DNA of 64,000 nucleotides from Halovenus rubra. Its GTDB lineage: Archaea; Halobacteriota; Halobacteria; Halobacteriales; Haloarculaceae. A model generated the notes under the pieces. That model made no database searches, had not been told where the DNA came from, and was given only the letters and a program-made list of their open reading frames with translations. Of this stretch, positions 9,399-17,813 are shown piece by piece (position 1 is the first letter of the stretch; each line of letters opens with the position of its first letter). The DNA is taken from NCBI RefSeq assembly GCF_026586665.1, contig NZ_JAODIY010000016.1, positions 21,112-85,111 on the forward strand. Reading direction: 5' to 3'. The position numbers and the translations under genes were made by a program.

Positions 9399-9453
9399 AG
9401 ATAGTGGACTCGTTTCGACAACCGTTTTAATCCGGACCTGTTTAAGCAAAGCA

Positions 9454-11535
9454 ATGGCTACGTGTATCATCTGTGGTTCGTCTGTTGACGGCCGCGTTTG
9501 TGACCTTCACGAAGAGGACGTTGTCTTTGAGTTTCGCGGCGCCCAACCCGACGAGTTGACACCGCGGCGGTACTACCGAGGAACTGTCGACGGCTACGCC
9601 GAATTCGGTATCTTCGTCGACATCGGCGACAGCGTGACGGGACTGCTTCACAAGAGCGAACTCAACCAACGACTCGAGAGTATGAGTCTTGACCCGGGCG
9701 ATTCCGTGTTCGTTCAAGTACAGAGCGTGAGAGACAACGGAAATGTCGATCTTGGCTGGTCAATCCGCCAAGAAGAGAGCCAGTTCCGCGGGACGCTCAT
9801 CGACGACCCCGACGCTGACATGGAACTGCTCGCCGAGGAAGCCAATAGCGAAGAGGCCAACAAAACTGACGAGTCGACGGACAACGAGACCACTGACGAG
9901 TCGACAGACGAAAAGACCACTGACGAGTCGACAGACGAAAAGACCACTGACGAGCCGACCGAAACGGCAGAGCAATCGGCCGAGACTGATAACAATACGC
10001 CGGAGCAACTCGACATTCCTGGTGTCACGGTTGACCAACTCCCCGACCACGTCGGCAGCCGCATTCGTATCGAAGGTGAAGTCGAGACTGCCCGCCAGAC
10101 AAGTGGCCCGACAATCTTTGAACTCCGCGACGAAACCGGCACAGTAGACTGTGCTGCCTTCGAGGAAGCTGGTGTCCGGGCTTATCCTGATGTTACCGAA
10201 GGTAATATCGTGCGCATCGAGGGAGAAGTCGAGAAACGACGCGGTGAACTGCAGATTGAGACGGAGGCACTTGTCGTACTCGAAGATGAGGAGCGCGATG
10301 AAGTGACTGGCCGAATGCGCGACGCCCTTGTCGAGCGAGCGCGACCAGACGAAGTCGAAACGTTGGCTGATGACACCGCTGTCGAATCGGTTGTTGATGA
10401 CATTCGCGACGCGGCAACGGCTATTCGTCGTGCTGTGCTCGAAGGTCGACCGGTTGTCGTCCGACACGCTGCAACTGCTGATGGATACGTTGCTAGTACA
10501 GCAATTGAACGCGCAACGCTGCCACTTATTCGCGAGGAACAGCAGGGTGCAGACGCGGAGTACCACTACTTCGACCGTCGCCCCCTCGAAGACGCTGTCT
10601 ACGACATGGACGACGCGACGAACGACGTGACAACGATGCTCTCGAACCGAGAGCGCCACGGTGAGTCGCTCCCACTTTTCGTCTTCGTCGCCACCGGCGG
10701 CACCACTGAGTCCCTTGATGGCTTTGACCTGCTTGACGTGTACGACGCCCGCCGCATTGTCATCGATGAACGCGCTATCGACAGTGAGATTCAGTCTGCA
10801 ACTGACGTGCTCGTCGGCCCAGCACTCAATGGCGAAACCGAAACGACGGCCACGGCACTCGGCGCGACTGTCGCTGCACACGTAAACCCAGAGGTTCGTG
10901 ATGACCTTGGTCATCTCCCAGCAGTGAGTTTCTGGGAGGAGACACCAGCCCAGTATCAAAAGCTTGCGACGGCCGCCGGCTACGATGCCGACGCCGTCCG
11001 CACTCTTCGCGAGGCCATCGCGCTGGAAGCGTTCTACCAGTCCTACGAGGACAAGCGCGAACTCATCATCGACCTCCTGTTCACCGACGAGACGAACGAC
11101 CCAGCCGAACTTGCGGCCCACATCAGCGAACAGTTCCGGACCCGAATGGACACAGAAATCGAGACCGCAGAAGCCAATCTCGACCGGCAGACGGTTGGCG
11201 ACGAGACGATACTCGTCCTCGATACCGACGCCTACACGCACCGGTTCGAGTTCCCGGCGACCCACCTCCTACTGGACGAGCTGTTCCGACGCCATAGTGA
11301 GGATGCAGCCGCACTCGTCGGTATCGATGAAGACGAGGCCTACATTCGAACCACCCAGACTATCGACGTGCGTGACATAGTTGAGACAGCACAGGAGTCG
11401 GCACCTGATGCAGCGCTTGATGCCCGCGGCGCTCGTGAGGGACGTGTCGAGTTCCTGCGCGGCGAGCAAGAGGCTGCGCGCGACGCCCTTCTTACCGAAC
11501 TCGGTAACGCGCTCTCTGCATCCCACCCGGCCTGA
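9454..11535 (+). CDS. RecJ-like DHH phosphoesterase with S1 and OB domains
   Basis: This 693-residue protein has a zinc-like N-terminus (CIICGSSVDGRVCDLH, residues 4-19) and an S1 RNA-binding domain (~38-105, GYAEFGIFVDIGDSVTGLLH). A Thr/Asp/Glu linker follows, then an OB fold (~200-275, SRIRIEGEVETARQ and GTVDCAAF). The C-terminal half resembles the DHH/DHHA1 RecJ-like fold. Strands such as GRPVVVRHAATADGYVASTA suggest the first DHH motif, but the classic DHH triplet is altered to HAATADG, so nuclease activity may be reduced. Archaeal RecJ relatives act with the GINS/MCM replisome or in RNA turnover. Which applies here is not decided by sequence. Confidence 0.8.
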   Translation: MATCIICGSSVDGRVCDLHEEDVVFEFRGAQPDELTPRRYYRGTVDGYAEFGIFVDIGDSVTGLLHKSELNQRLESMSLDPGDSVFVQVQSVRDNGNVDLGWSIRQEESQFRGTLIDDPDADMELLAEEANSEEANKTDESTDNETTDESTDEKTTDESTDEKTTDEPTETAEQSAETDNNTPEQLDIPGVTVDQLPDHVGSRIRIEGEVETARQTSGPTIFELRDETGTVDCAAFEEAGVRAYPDVTEGNIVRIEGEVEKRRGELQIETEALVVLEDEERDEVTGRMRDALVERARPDEVETLADDTAVESVVDDIRDAATAIRRAVLEGRPVVVRHAATADGYVASTAIERATLPLIREEQQGADAEYHYFDRRPLEDAVYDMDDATNDVTTMLSNRERHGESLPLFVFVATGGTTESLDGFDLLDVYDARRIVIDERAIDSEIQSATDVLVGPALNGETETTATALGATVAAHVNPEVRDDLGHLPAVSFWEETPAQYQKLATAAGYDADAVRTLREAIALEAFYQSYEDKRELIIDLLFTDETNDPAELAAHISEQFRTRMDTEIETAEANLDRQTVGDETILVLDTDAYTHRFEFPATHLLLDELFRRHSEDAAALVGIDEDEAYIRTTQTIDVRDIVETAQESAPDAALDARGAREGRVEFLRGEQEAARDALLTELGNALSASHPA
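9865..9960 (+). repeat. 27-base tandem repeat in the RecJ-like linker
   Basis: Four near-identical units beginning ACTGACGAGTCGAC start at 9865, 9892, 9919 and 9946. They encode a nine-residue acidic repeat (TDESTDEKT). They lie in frame in the disordered linker between the S1 and OB domains, so unit number could vary without disrupting the protein. Confidence 0.85.
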
Positions 11536-11653
11536 TTCTGGGACTGCTCTCGTCACACAACAGTCTTGTTCTGTGATGGCGTCGTTTGTGCCGTTCTTAT
11601 CCTTTTAGAAGCTGCAAACACAGCTAGCTATCACCATGTCGAACAAAGAACCC

Positions 11654-11660
11654 TTTATTA
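11654..11660 (+). promoter_or_regulatory. TATA box of thyX
   Basis: The sequence TTTATTA is centred about 26 bases before the thyX ATG at 11683. This is the spacing expected when transcription starts at or next to the start codon (leaderless haloarchaeal mRNA). No Shine-Dalgarno is seen. Confidence 0.55.
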
Positions 11661-11682
11661 GCTCAAGGTCACACGGACCTGT

Positions 11683-12426
11683 ATGGACGTTCAGCTACTC
11701 GAATCGACGGCTGACCCCGAACGCCTCATTTGCCAGGCAGCCCGTAACGATTACATGGAAGAGTACGTCGCTGACACGCCATTCGAGGAGGCCATGGCCT
11801 CGATGGGGGGCGACTCGCTCGAAGACAAACAGGAGACGCTCATCCACCACCTACTCGACCACGGCCACTTTGGTCCATTCGAACACCCCCATGCAACCTT
11901 CGCGGTGAAAGGCATCAGCCGCTCGTGTATGGCCCAACTCACCCGTCATCGGCACGTCTCTTTTGATGTGCAGTCGATGCGATACGTCTCGTTCGATGAT
12001 GTCGACCCCGATGATGTTCACGACGGTGAGATGGTCGTCGTTCCTCCGTCCGCGACGGATCCCGACTGGGTTGGCCGCAACCAGCAGTCCGGTCAAGTTG
12101 ATGAGGAGACTGCCGCCGAGCGTGAAGAACTGTATAGAGAGACAATTGCCAACTCTTTCGATGCCTATCAGGAACTACTGGAGAAAGGAATGCCACCTGA
12201 AGACGCACGGTATGTCCTCCCAATCGGAACCAAGGTTAATCTCGTCATGTCGATGAACGCCCGCATGCTGATGCACGTCGCTGATATGCGTGCTGCCGCT
12301 GACGCACAGTGGGAAATCCGTGATATGACCGAACGTGTCCTTGACCTCGCTGCCCAGTGGTGTCCCATCACCTTCGAATACTACGACGAGGAGATGCACA
12401 ACCGCAAGAACCGGCTCGCACCGTAG
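11683..12426 (+). CDS. thyX: Flavin-dependent thymidylate synthase
   Basis: ThyX methylates dUMP to dTMP using methylene-tetrahydrofolate, FAD and NADPH. The diagnostic motif is present as RHRHVSFDVQSMRY (about residues 88-101, matching RHR-x7-S with S at the end of the motif region). The downstream segment MSMNARMLMHVADMRAA and the final FEYYDEEMHNRK also match. At 247 residues it is normal length. It directly precedes tRNA-Glu and is the last clear core gene before the accessory island. Confidence 0.95.
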   Translation: MDVQLLESTADPERLICQAARNDYMEEYVADTPFEEAMASMGGDSLEDKQETLIHHLLDHGHFGPFEHPHATFAVKGISRSCMAQLTRHRHVSFDVQSMRYVSFDDVDPDDVHDGEMVVVPPSATDPDWVGRNQQSGQVDEETAAEREELYRETIANSFDAYQELLEKGMPPEDARYVLPIGTKVNLVMSMNARMLMHVADMRAAADAQWEIRDMTERVLDLAAQWCPITFEYYDEEMHNRKNRLAP

Positions 12427-12528
12427 ACAACGGGTGCACTGCTGGTCGCAACCACTACTTGGTATACTCTCTCAGTGCAGGAGCAAAACATAATGGTTAT
12501 ACGGGCTTCGTCGCATACGATTTAACGC

Positions 12529-12603
12529 GCTCTGGTGGTGTAGTCCGGCCAATCATATTGCCCTCTCGAGGCAATGACCGGGGTTCAAATCCCCGCCGGA
12601 GCA
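12529..12603 (+). tRNA. tRNA-Glu(CTC)
   Basis: A 75-base cloverleaf. The acceptor arms are GCTCTGG (12529-12535) and CCGGAGC (12596-12602), with one T-G wobble, and the discriminator is A 12603. The anticodon stem TTGCC/GGCAA encloses CTCTCGA, giving anticodon CTC. The T-arm is CGGGG TTCAAAT CCCCG. An integrase gene begins 165 bases downstream, so this tRNA is the probable attachment site of the island. I did not find a second copy of its 3' end in the window. Confidence 0.95.
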
Positions 12604-12660
12604 TCCTCATCCTTTTGCTGTCTTGTGGTTTTGGTGCGTGGCTAACCTGAGGTGAACCTA

Positions 12661-12771
12661 ATGCAACAGGGCAAACACGTAATCGAAGCCACCAAATCCC
12701 GTCGCTGTCTTGCGGTTCATGTTGTTGCCCCGGCAATTACATTCGACGAAAGTTTCCGGAGGCAATCATGA
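12661..12771 (+). CDS. 36-residue leader ORF before the integrase
   Basis: The ORF ATG 12661 to TGA 12771 encodes MQQGKHVIEATKSRRCLAV and ends FDESFRRQS. Its stop overlaps the integrase ATG (ATGA 12768-12771), so it could couple integrase translation to its own. No domain is recognised. It starts 57 bases after the tRNA, inside the likely attL arm, so it may also be part of the recombination site rather than a functional peptide. Confidence 0.35.
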   Translation: MQQGKHVIEATKSRRCLAVHVVAPAITFDESFRRQS

Positions 12772-13874
12772 CCGAACTTGACGGAATTACCGTTGTCACA
12801 GAGCCTAGTGAAAAAATACTAAACAATCGTCAACTATCTGACTACGAGCACCAACGGAAGGATTGTCTCGAGTGGTTACTCACCTTCGGAAAGAACCCTG
12901 ACAAGGTGGATGGTTATGCGTTCGAAACTGTTCGCGCACGGGCCTACAGGATGGACATGTTCTATCGCTGGGTCTGGGAAAGCGAAGGCCGATACGTTGC
13001 GGATGTTGACCACGAACACGCAGACGACTGGATGGAAGAGTTAGCCTATCAGGACAAGAGTAACGCGCACAAGGACAACTGTCAGAAAGCCGTACAGATG
13101 TTGCTGAAGTGGCGACATCACGAACATGGTCTCAACGAGTGGAAGCCAGAAATCCGATTCAATAGTGGCGCATCGTCCTCACAGCCGAGAGATTTTTTGA
13201 CGCGAGAAGAACGGAGCAAGATTAGAGAAGCCGCTCTTGAGTACGGCTCTGTTCCGTCCTACAACAGTCTCACACCTGAAGAACGGGATCGCTGGCGAGC
13301 ATACCTCGCTCAACGATTCGAAAAGCCCAAATCCGAGATCTCACCTGACGACTGGAATCGAGCCAATGGTTGGAAAATACCGTCACTGGTGTTCACCAGT
13401 CTCGATGCTGGATTGCGACCAATCGAAGCCGCACGCGCAACGTCCGCTTGGGTTGACGTAGAGAACGAAGTCCTCAGAATACCCAAAGAAGAGAGTTCAA
13501 AAAACCGCGATAACTGGATTGTCGGTCTACAGTCACGGACCGCAGATATGCTGCACCGGTGGCTCGTACAAAGAGAGACTATACCGATGTACGATAATAC
13601 GGAGGCGTTGTGGTTGACTCGACAAGAGAATCCATATCGTTCTCGAGCGCTAAAACATCTCCTGTCTCGGTTATGTGAGTTGGCAGAGATCGAAACCGAA
13701 GAAAGGAGCCTGAGTTGGTATGCGATTCGACATTCGGTAGGAACGTATATGACCCGTGAAGAGGGGCTGGCTGCGGCGCAGGCGCAACTTCGACATTCGA
13801 GCCCCCAGACAACAATGAAATACGATCAGGTACCCGTAGAGGACCGACAGGACGCGCTTGACCGGATGGGGTGA
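12768..13874 (+). CDS. Tyrosine recombinase / integrase
   Basis: A 368-residue phage-integrase-family protein. The N-terminal SAM-like core-binding domain (about residues 25-125) is followed by the catalytic domain. The first Arg is in LDAGLRPIEAA (Arg217), the second in WYAIRHSVGTYM (Arg321), the His in QLRHSS (about 343) and the nucleophile in TMKYDQ (Tyr352). The usual HxxR His is Tyr318, as I recall from related haloarchaeal integrases. A good Shine-Dalgarno GGAGG (12758-12762) lies five bases before the ATG, unlike the leaderless core genes. Its place next to tRNA-Glu and its co-orientation suggest it integrated the island there. Confidence 0.93.
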   Translation: MTELDGITVVTEPSEKILNNRQLSDYEHQRKDCLEWLLTFGKNPDKVDGYAFETVRARAYRMDMFYRWVWESEGRYVADVDHEHADDWMEELAYQDKSNAHKDNCQKAVQMLLKWRHHEHGLNEWKPEIRFNSGASSSQPRDFLTREERSKIREAALEYGSVPSYNSLTPEERDRWRAYLAQRFEKPKSEISPDDWNRANGWKIPSLVFTSLDAGLRPIEAARATSAWVDVENEVLRIPKEESSKNRDNWIVGLQSRTADMLHRWLVQRETIPMYDNTEALWLTRQENPYRSRALKHLLSRLCELAEIETEERSLSWYAIRHSVGTYMTREEGLAAAQAQLRHSSPQTTMKYDQVPVEDRQDALDRMG

Positions 13875-13878
13875 CAAC

Positions 13879-15105
13879 TCACTCCAAGATTTCGTCTACA
13901 GCCTTCTCTACCAGTTCAAGTTCTTTTTCGTAATCTCCATCTAGTAAACTCTCTGGTTTCATGTCACTCACAGTCTCGGAAGTCTTTTGATAGTCATACC
14001 AAGCCAGCCAGTGTAATCGCTTCCTGATTCGGTCTGAGTAATTGGAATGAAAGAGTGACACCAATTCTCCGTAGTTTGTGAGATCATAGGAAGCCTGTCT
14101 ACCTGTATTGAGTTTAATTAGCGGTCGATCATTCCAAGGGGCTTCACCTTCCGTTTCTGAAGCTCTCCTGAGGACATTCCCAACATTATTGTTGTAACTA
14201 ATACCCCACTTTTCGGCTGCAATATCCTTCGAGGTGATATTTTGCTGTGGTGAACTCTCGAGGTCTTCTAGGCCTGAGATTTCAATCGGTTCAGTCTGAG
14301 ATTGGTTTTCTAATTCTCGAAATATACACAGAGTTTCGGGCAGATTGACCTTTTTACCTGAGTAAACATCTTCAATAGCCTTTGTGTCTGACATCAAATA
14401 TTCTGATAATTCCTCGAAAGGACCCAATTTTGTCTCTTCAAGGAGTTCATTTGCTATTACCTCTGTTTCTGTTATATTCTCCAATTTCGACTTTGTGAGC
14501 GCTAAGAGGGCGACTGCCGATGTGTCTTGAAGTCCAAGTTCTTCCAACTTCTCAAAATCTATCTCTTTTTGCTTTCGTCTTCGAGCAAGATCTTTGCGTA
14601 CCTGTTCTACATCGAACTCGTGCCCACCAAATAACTCGTCTAGTGCCGATTTAATCACAGCCAAATCTTTCTGAGATTCTGGGGTTATATACCTGGGGTC
14701 TAAAAGCCCGTCAACAATCCCGACAATAAGATCACGTTGACTGTGCGTCTCGCCGTTGTCATACAATAGGGAGAGTGTTTCACCGTGCGCTTTTCCGAGT
14801 CGGTACAGATTTTCATCTGCTCCTTCGACTGGTGGGGAAGATTCCCAATATTCATTGAATGTCTCTAACAATTCGTCTCTATCTTGGTCCCACTGATCAG
14901 AATCCAGTAACCCACTTTTGTGGAAGGCGTGTACATCAAAGATTCCTCGAAAAATTCGTTCTGCTAATCTGTTTCGTTTTTTCTCGATGGCATTATCCAG
15001 CTCACCTGGGGGAGCATTTGGATTCTCGATTAGCTCCTGAAGTTGCCCTCGCGATAATGCAAAGCTGCTCCGGTCCACATCTATGTCGTCATACTCATAA
15101 ACCAT
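13879..15105 (-). CDS. Hypothetical protein, 408 residues
   Basis: I do not recognise this protein. It is largely alpha-helical and charged. The middle part contains a Lys/Arg run (KDLARRRKQKEIDFEKLEEL) and may be coiled. Near the C-terminus, NNVGNVLRRASETEGEAPWN and LNTGRQASYDLTNYGELVSL resemble the recognition helix and wing of a winged helix. No enzyme motif or membrane segment is present. It lies tail-to-tail with integrase 1 (four-base gap) and head-to-head with integrase 2, so it is cargo of an integrated element. A regulator or antiviral/accessory role are both possible. Confidence 0.6.
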   Translation of the reverse strand: MVYEYDDIDVDRSSFALSRGQLQELIENPNAPPGELDNAIEKKRNRLAERIFRGIFDVHAFHKSGLLDSDQWDQDRDELLETFNEYWESSPPVEGADENLYRLGKAHGETLSLLYDNGETHSQRDLIVGIVDGLLDPRYITPESQKDLAVIKSALDELFGGHEFDVEQVRKDLARRRKQKEIDFEKLEELGLQDTSAVALLALTKSKLENITETEVIANELLEETKLGPFEELSEYLMSDTKAIEDVYSGKKVNLPETLCIFRELENQSQTEPIEISGLEDLESSPQQNITSKDIAAEKWGISYNNNVGNVLRRASETEGEAPWNDRPLIKLNTGRQASYDLTNYGELVSLFHSNYSDRIRKRLHWLAWYDYQKTSETVSDMKPESLLDGDYEKELELVEKAVDEILE

Positions 15106-15241
15106 GATTGGTATTTAAGTAGAATCATTTTTGTGGTAAATAAATGTTTCCTCTCCGACCTGAACAGTAAACATCATTCTAAAAATGCAACGACGATTAT
15201 CTGCCGCGACATCGGTCGTGGACCAGAGCAGGTGATCGACA

Positions 15242-16462
15242 ATGACCAAGTACATCTCTCAGAAGACTGCTGAATTAGTCGGACCTCGTCTCCGAATTCC
15301 CATAGATCAAGAGGCAGGAGATTTCTACGAATTCATGTTGGAAAAAGGCAAGAAACCAGAAGCAAATGAAGGATTAGCACAAGAATCAGCTGACAATTAT
15401 TTATCGCGGTACGATCAGCTCTTGCGCGCAGGATATGCCCTTTCAAACGGGCAGATGGTCGAGTTGAGTCACGACATTGCTGACAGAATCGAAGAAGCAC
15501 TGAACGACGATGAATTAGTGAAGGAAAACGGAGAAGCATACAGTCCATCAAGCAAACGGAAATTCCAGAATACTTTAGAAAAGTATTTTGAATTTCGGGG
15601 GAATAAAGGAGGAAGCGAATGGGACTCAACGTACTTGTTCGAGGAACCGTCTTCAATAGAGCGAGATTTTTTTCGTCGGGATGAGCGGGCGGAACTGCGC
15701 AAAGCAGCCCTAAATTACGGGCAACTGCCTCACTACTCCTCATACTGGTGGCTGTAATTCTTTGAATCGCTAGTTCCTGATTCGCCAGGCAAGAGCCTCG
15801 CTGTTAGAAAATACCAAGTTCGAATCTTCACGTACTTACAGCCATCAGTATCAGTCACCCCCGAAGAACGTGATCGAATAAAGGCATATCTTGCACAAAA
15901 AAAAGGGATTCCTAAATCAGAAATCAACAGAGATGTTTGGAATAGAGAGCGCGAGTGTATGAAAATACCGTCATTGGTCAATACTGCACTTGACGCTGCA
16001 CTGCGACCAGTCGAAGTGGAAAACAGCAGTGTCGACTGGCTTCGGTTGGACATCAACGAATTATACGTTCCTAAAGAGAACTCCGCAAAAGGTCGAGAGA
16101 ACTGGAAGGTAGCGTTGCGGCCAGAAACGTCCCGACTGAACGAAGCATGGATGGAACAGCGAGCTGCGCTGCCGAAGTACGACAATAGACACGAAATTTG
16201 GCTGAACCAGAAGGGGAACCCCTACGACAAGAAAACGCTAAATGACTTACTGCGTAGGTTGCTCGAAAAGACCGAGATCAACACCGAGAATCGAGACCTG
16301 TCTTGGTACTCGATTAGACACTCGACAGGAACCTATATCGTCGAGGATGGAAACCTCGGACAGGCTAACAGTCAACTCAGACACGAATCGCTGGAAAGTA
16401 CTCTTCGCTATGATCATTCGCCGACCGATAGTCGATCTGAGACTCTGGACGATATCGAGTGA
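15242..16462 (+). pseudogene. Second tyrosine recombinase, interrupted by one in-frame TAA
   Basis: ATG 15242 opens a frame that stops at TAA 15755-15757, then continues in the same frame without another stop to TGA 16462. The downstream half reads SVTPEERDRIKAYLAQ and WNRERECMKIPSLVNTALDA. It has catalytic LRPVEV, WYSIRHSTGTYI, QLRHES and the nucleophile LRYDHS, paralogous to the integrase at 12,768. About 35 residues around the stop (FFESLVPDSPGKSLAVRKYQ) have no counterpart in that paralogue. So this is a full-length integrase silenced by a single nonsense codon, possibly inside an insertion. An internal ATG at 15959 could yield a catalytic-domain fragment. Read-through is possible but unproved. 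Confidence 0.85.
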
Positions 16463-16506
16463 GAATGATTTCATCGGAGACAGCAAGTACTGAAAAGTGA
16501 AATTAG

Positions 16507-16546
16507 ATGTCGTAGGTAAGACACGGGGGTGTCGCAAGTACGACAT
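16507..16546. promoter_or_regulatory. Nested stem-loop after integrase 2
   Basis: ATGTCGTA (16507-16514) pairs with TACGACAT (16539-16546). Inside it, GACAC (16520-16524) pairs with GTGTC (16529-16533) around a GGGG loop. The structure begins 44 bases after the broken integrase's stop. It could be a transcription terminator or, given the neighbour, inverted core-type binding sites of a recombination site. Confidence 0.45.
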
Positions 16547-16556
16547 GATCGTTGTC

Positions 16557-16584
16557 CATGTTACTCAGCTGCTGAGCATGTTAC
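16557..16584. repeat. Palindrome flanked by direct repeats
   Basis: The direct repeat CATGTTAC occurs at 16557-16564 and 16577-16584. It flanks the 13-base palindrome CTCAGCTGCTGAG (16564-16576). The arrangement looks like a protein-binding site, for example an operator or integrase/excisionase arm sites. The surrounding gap 16463-16643 has no ORF. Confidence 0.35.
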
Positions 16585-16643
16585 ACAATTGAAAACAAAC
16601 TGCGTATGCCAGTGCAGGAGGAATACGCGCTATTGATAATTCG

Positions 16644-17009
16644 TTAGGTGTCGTTCAGGATGTTTTGAATTAGTTCTACATTCTCGTTATATTCTACTTC
16701 TGCAGTTAGGCCAACACCTGCAAAATTAGCTGTCTGAGGTTCTTCGCCTTCTTGTTCTACAAGGATTTTGAGGAGTTCATTGGCACCGATCATCAAGTCG
16801 TTCGGGTCAGTGCCTGAATATGGAACAGCACGGTAGTCTTTGAATGGCTTTGTCCGGTCTATGACGGCCTCTTGTGCAACTTCACCCCAGGGCGCAGCAT
16901 ATTCAAATGCAGCTTGTTTTTTCAGCAACTCGCTTGGTCCGATGTTGTCGGCGAGTGAGTTTAGTGCCTGGCGTTTGGTTTCGAATCGGTCAGAGTCGGA
17001 TTCTTTCAT
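16644..17009 (-). CDS. Hypothetical protein, 121 residues
   Basis: A small acidic protein (MKESDSDRFETKRQALNSLA) with a helical first half and a mixed second half (NDLMIGANELLKILVEQE, TANFAGVGLTAEVEYN). I recognise no domain or catalytic motif. It stands alone with an AT-rich upstream region (17010-17080). Its size would suit an antitoxin or single-domain accessory factor, but nothing in the sequence shows that. Confidence 0.5.
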   Translation of the reverse strand: MKESDSDRFETKRQALNSLADNIGPSELLKKQAAFEYAAPWGEVAQEAVIDRTKPFKDYRAVPYSGTDPNDLMIGANELLKILVEQEGEEPQTANFAGVGLTAEVEYNENVELIQNILNDT

Positions 17010-17276
17010 TCAATCAAACCTATATATTAGTAACTTAAAAGGCTTCGTGTGATATATAGATTACATGTAATCATCCATTTTTAATCGTAAGTTTTGTGCG
17101 AGTCGTATAACACAATTTTCATCATAACAATGGTACATTTCTCACAGGGCATCAAACCCTCGCTCATCCCGATACATTGTTACAGAGGAGTTTCTCGAAC
17201 CAGCTGTATGGTTCGTTGAGGTTGAACTGGTCGACACAGTGTGTAATCACGGCTACTTGCTGTCAGGGGTAATCGA
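17010..17276. other. Intergenic gap, possible short peptide remnant
   Basis: An AT-rich non-coding stretch. Within it the minus strand from about 17250 to 17164 reads VITHCVDQFNLNEPYSWFE and KLLCNNVSG before a TGA. This looks protein-like but has only 29 codons and a GTG start. It may be the tail of a lost gene. Otherwise I see nothing. Confidence 0.25.
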
Positions 17277-17813
17277 CTACCAGTATTCTCCCGGTACCTG
17301 TGGATTGAGGAACTTGTCCAACTCATCCCGAGGCTCAGTAGGGGGGAGGTCGCTGACGATGTTGCCCTTCCGGGCCTCGGGGACAAAGTCCCAGGAATAG
17401 TAGTGTGTCCAGTCGTCCAACTCGGATAGATCTACATCGTCGACAACGATGCGCTGGTGGGCACTGTCATACAGTTCGCCCAGCATCCGGACTTGCTCTT
17501 GGCGTGATAGATACAGCTGGTCCGACGACTCAGAGTCGGGCCATTCGTATGCCGGATGGGCGGCGAGAATCTCGGTCGTCCCTGGAATCGTCGCCTCGCG
17601 TTTGAGGAGCTGATTTCCTGTTGCGTATACAATGTGGTCTGTCCGGTGGGCGAGATGAGCGACCCACGTGAGCGGGACTGCCTCACGATCATCACATGGT
17701 GGTGGGTTGACATCGACTGTATCGTCTCGATCGAACGCGAAGACCGTCCGCCCGGTAGCACTCTGCTCGGGTTGGTGCAGTTCTCTCGCTTGCGGTGGCG
17801 TTTCGATTCTCAT
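17277..17813 (-). CDS. HAD-like hydrolase-fold protein
   Basis: A 178-residue protein whose strand FAFDRDDTVDVNPPP (from about residue 25) matches HAD motif I (DxDxT). IVYATGNQLLKRE is at the position of motif II, and the late VVDDVDLSEL resembles the acidic motif IV strand. It is shorter than most HAD phosphatases and has no clear cap. It overlaps the upstream ADP-ribosylglycohydrolase stop by four bases (ATGA, 17810-17813), so the two are co-translated and probably functionally linked. The substrate is unknown; a phosphorylated nucleotide or ADP-ribose product is a reasonable inference. Confidence 0.65.
   Translation of the reverse strand: MRIETPPQARELHQPEQSATGRTVFAFDRDDTVDVNPPPCDDREAVPLTWVAHLAHRTDHIVYATGNQLLKREATIPGTTEILAAHPAYEWPDSESSDQLYLSRQEQVRMLGELYDSAHQRIVVDDVDLSELDDWTHYYSWDFVPEARKGNIVSDLPPTEPRDELDKFLNPQVPGEYW

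Noticed and set aside
9760..11265. 501-codon minus-strand ORF
   Set aside because: Antisense shadow of the RecJ-like gene, with Cys/Phe/Val-rich composition and no motif.
17164..17250. 29-codon peptide VITHCVDQFNLNEPYSWFE downstream of the HAD gene
   Set aside because: Protein-like but too short, with a GTG start and no promoter. Kept only as a possible relic in the gap description.
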